16,325 nt of DNA. Source: an uncultured Flavobacteriales bacterium (GTDB lineage: Bacteria; Bacteroidota; Bacteroidia; Flavobacteriales_D; Parvicellaceae). Position 1 is the first letter of the stretch, and each line of letters starts with the position of its first letter. Positions 14,760 through 16,325 of this stretch are shown one piece after another. Below the pieces are notes generated by a model, which was given only the letters and a program-made list of their open reading frames with translations, searched no databases and was not told the DNA's origin. The position numbers and the translations under genes were made by a program. The stretch lies in the NCBI GenBank assembly GCA_938084875.1, contig CALKFX010000008.1:1-16325 (forward strand), written 5' to 3'.

Positions 14760-16325
14760 TACTTCAGCTCTAAAAGAAGAAAAGCCTTTGAATCAATAGA
14801 AATAGAATTATTAATATTTAAATCTTTACCATTTACTACATCTAAGGCTAATTTATTGGATAATTTGGAGCTAACTTCTTTAATATAGTCATTTGGAATA
14901 ATTTTCTTTTTCTTGGTATCATTGTTCATTACCAATAGAACAATACTTCTTTTATCATACCTTAACATAGCATAAAGTTCGTTTTCGTAGGAAGGTGCAA
15001 AATGTTTTAATCCACCAGAATGTATTGCGGAACAAGTTTTTCTCCAATTTAGAAGGTTCTTCAAAAAAGCCTTAGCCTCTAGTTGTTTATCTGTTAAAAG
15101 ATCTGTAAAAGCATTCTTTTTATCATGATCCCATCCTCCAGGAAAATCTTCTCTTAAAACACCATGATCACCAGGTTTAGAACTGTCAGAAATTAAAACT
15201 TCTGTCCCATAATATATCTGAGGGATTCCTCTTGTGGTTAACAAAAAAGAATGGGCCATTTTCCAATAATCTAAATCGTGATTAAGCTGATAATACACTC
15301 TAGACATATCGTGGTTATCAAGAAATACAACCATATTTTTAGGGTTTGGATATAAATAATCCTGTGCCATGTTTCTGTAAAGAATAGATAGTTTGTGGTC
15401 CCATTTTTGGGTTTTGGGTTGTAATGCTTTCAAAATTGCATCATTTAAAGGGAAATCCATAAGTGATGGAACATTTGAAGGAAACTTTTGATTAATAATG
15501 GATGAATTTGATTTTTTATCGCTTAAAGGTTTTTGCCATAAACCAATAATGGATTTATCTGTAGTCCACTCCTCCCCTACAATATTAAAACCAGGGTATT
15601 CATTTTGAATGGTATTATTCCAAAAATTTAAAAATTTTCTATTAGAATAAGAATAAGTATCTACTCTAAATCCTGATAATTGAGCATACTCTATCCACCA
15701 CAAAGAATTTTGTACTAAATAACGAGCTAATATTGGATTTCTTTGGTTTAAATCTGGCATAGTTTCAGTAAACCATCCATCGGTAAAATTTCGCACATCT
15801 TCTTTAATAGCGTAAGGGTCATGCAGTGACTCTCTAGTATGTGTTGTAAACTTTAAATTATTTGGATAATTTAACCAATCTTCACTTGGTAAATCTTCCA
15901 TCCACCAATGGCTAGAACCTACATGGTTAAGAACAACATCTTTAATTAGTTTAATTCCTTTATTTTTGGCTTTTACAGAGAGTTCCTTGTAAAGTTCATT
16001 GGTTCCCATTCTAGGGTCAATTTTGTATAAATCTGTAATAGCATAGCCATGATAAGATAAATTTTTCATATCATTTTCTAACATTGGCGTTGACCAAATA
16101 GCTGTAAATCCCATATCCGAAATATAATCTAGGTGATTGATAATTCCTTTTATGTCACCACCGTGTCTGGAAAAGGGTTTTCTTCTGTTAATTTTCTTTT
16201 CTCTAAGTGAAGAAACAATATCATTTTTTTTGTCTCCGTTGGAAAATCTATCTGGTGTAATTAAATAAATAACATCTGAAGAATTATAAGTATCCTTAGT
16301 AAGGATTCTTTTGGATTTTTCTAAA
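14756..16325 (-). CDS. GH13 neopullulanase/cyclomaltodextrinase-type enzyme (SusA-like), N-terminus beyond window
   Basis: The reading frame is open to the right edge, so the first ATG at 16114 is internal; about 522 residues are visible. The visible part begins just before DVIYLITPDRFSNGD, the start of a neopullulanase-type barrel, then RHGGDIKGIINHLDYISDMG. Counting from the Met at 16114: region I DVVLNH (59-64), II GFRVD with nucleophile Asp152, III VGEEW with Glu181, IV FLDNHD with Asp269. All catalytic residues are intact. The C-terminal beta domain (about 372-452) ends in SKAFLLLELKY and carries no T9SS domain, unlike the other two GH13 proteins. It is therefore expected in the periplasm or membrane-anchored; the family usually has an N-terminal beta domain, which lies outside. 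It resembles the Flavobacterium cyclomaltodextrinase/SusA group that splits cyclodextrins, pullulan or short maltodextrins. Its stop overlaps the convergent amylase stop by 4 nt. Confidence 0.93.
   Translation of the reverse strand, partial: LEKSKRILTKDTYNSSDVIYLITPDRFSNGDKKNDIVSSLREKKINRRKPFSRHGGDIKGIINHLDYISDMGFTAIWSTPMLENDMKNLSYHGYAITDLYKIDPRMGTNELYKELSVKAKNKGIKLIKDVVLNHVGSSHWWMEDLPSEDWLNYPNNLKFTTHTRESLHDPYAIKEDVRNFTDGWFTETMPDLNQRNPILARYLVQNSLWWIEYAQLSGFRVDTYSYSNRKFLNFWNNTIQNEYPGFNIVGEEWTTDKSIIGLWQKPLSDKKSNSSIINQKFPSNVPSLMDFPLNDAILKALQPKTQKWDHKLSILYRNMAQDYLYPNPKNMVVFLDNHDMSRVYYQLNHDLDYWKMAHSFLLTTRGIPQIYYGTEVLISDSSKPGDHGVLREDFPGGWDHDKKNAFTDLLTDKQLEAKAFLKNLLNWRKTCSAIHSGGLKHFAPSYENELYAMLRYDKRSIVLLVMNNDTKKKKIIPNDYIKEVSSKLSNKLALDVVNGKDLNINNSISIDSKAFLLLELKY

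Noticed and set aside
16112..16114. ATG at 16114 as the true start of the right-edge GH13
   Set aside because: The frame stays open to 16325, and the upstream residues (DVIYLITPDRF, RHGGDIKGI) are conserved barrel sequence, so this Met is internal.
1..16325. tRNA, rRNA, CRISPR arrays, insertion sequences or phage genes
   Set aside because: No cloverleaf-like GC-rich segment, regularly spaced repeats, transposase or integrase sequence was recognised; the region is accounted for by carbohydrate genes and short gaps.

Overview
The window looks like a marine-type Bacteroidetes (Flavobacteriia-like) chromosome fragment. The DNA is AT-rich and has a SusC/SusD pair. Three secreted proteins end in type IX secretion (T9SS) sorting domains, lipoproteins carry Bacteroidetes-style lipoboxes, Shine-Dalgarno sequences are essentially absent, and a TAnnTTTG-type promoter element is present. 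The genus cannot be fixed from sequence alone. The core is an alpha-glucan (starch, glycogen or maltodextrin) polysaccharide utilisation locus.

Layout. From a divergent control region at about 11115-11223, a tightly packed minus-strand operon runs leftward: susC-like TonB-dependent transporter (8139-11114), susD-like lipoprotein (6545-8128), T9SS-sorted GH13 alpha-amylase (4243-6567) and GH31 alpha-glucosidase lipoprotein (2061-4205). A 105-bp gap with dyad and direct repeats precedes 6-phosphogluconolactonase (1275-1955). A terminator-like hairpin and two AT-rich dyads separate that gene from a BadF/BadG-type sugar kinase (218-1072), which overlaps a sulfatase lipoprotein that runs off the left edge (1-234). 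Rightward from the control region come a small, apparently highly expressed T9SS protein (11224-11949), a strong UUCG terminator (11970-11993), and a large multidomain T9SS-sorted GH13 enzyme (12006-14759). Converging on it, with overlapping stop codons, is a neopullulanase/cyclomaltodextrinase-type GH13 (14756-16325) whose N-terminus lies beyond the right edge.

How the parts fit (inference from families). The two T9SS amylases cut alpha-glucan at the cell surface or outside the cell. The small T9SS protein shares a domain pattern with the N-terminal module of the large amylase and may hold substrate, in place of the SusE/SusF lipoproteins, which are absent here. SusD/SusC imports oligosaccharides, and the GH31 and neopullulanase-type enzymes finish them to glucose or maltose. 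The kinase and 6-phosphogluconolactonase are plausible entry steps for glucose into central metabolism. No regulator, inner-membrane maltose transporter or maltose phosphorylase lies in the window.

Best leads: a 21-bp near-perfect palindrome shared by the two divergent promoters; the stand-alone T9SS domain protein separated from the amylase by a strong terminator; a His-to-Gln change in conserved GH13 region I of the large amylase; a forced non-ATG start for the operon amylase; and a kinase-sulfatase overlap with an 11-nt homopolymer in the sulfatase signal peptide.
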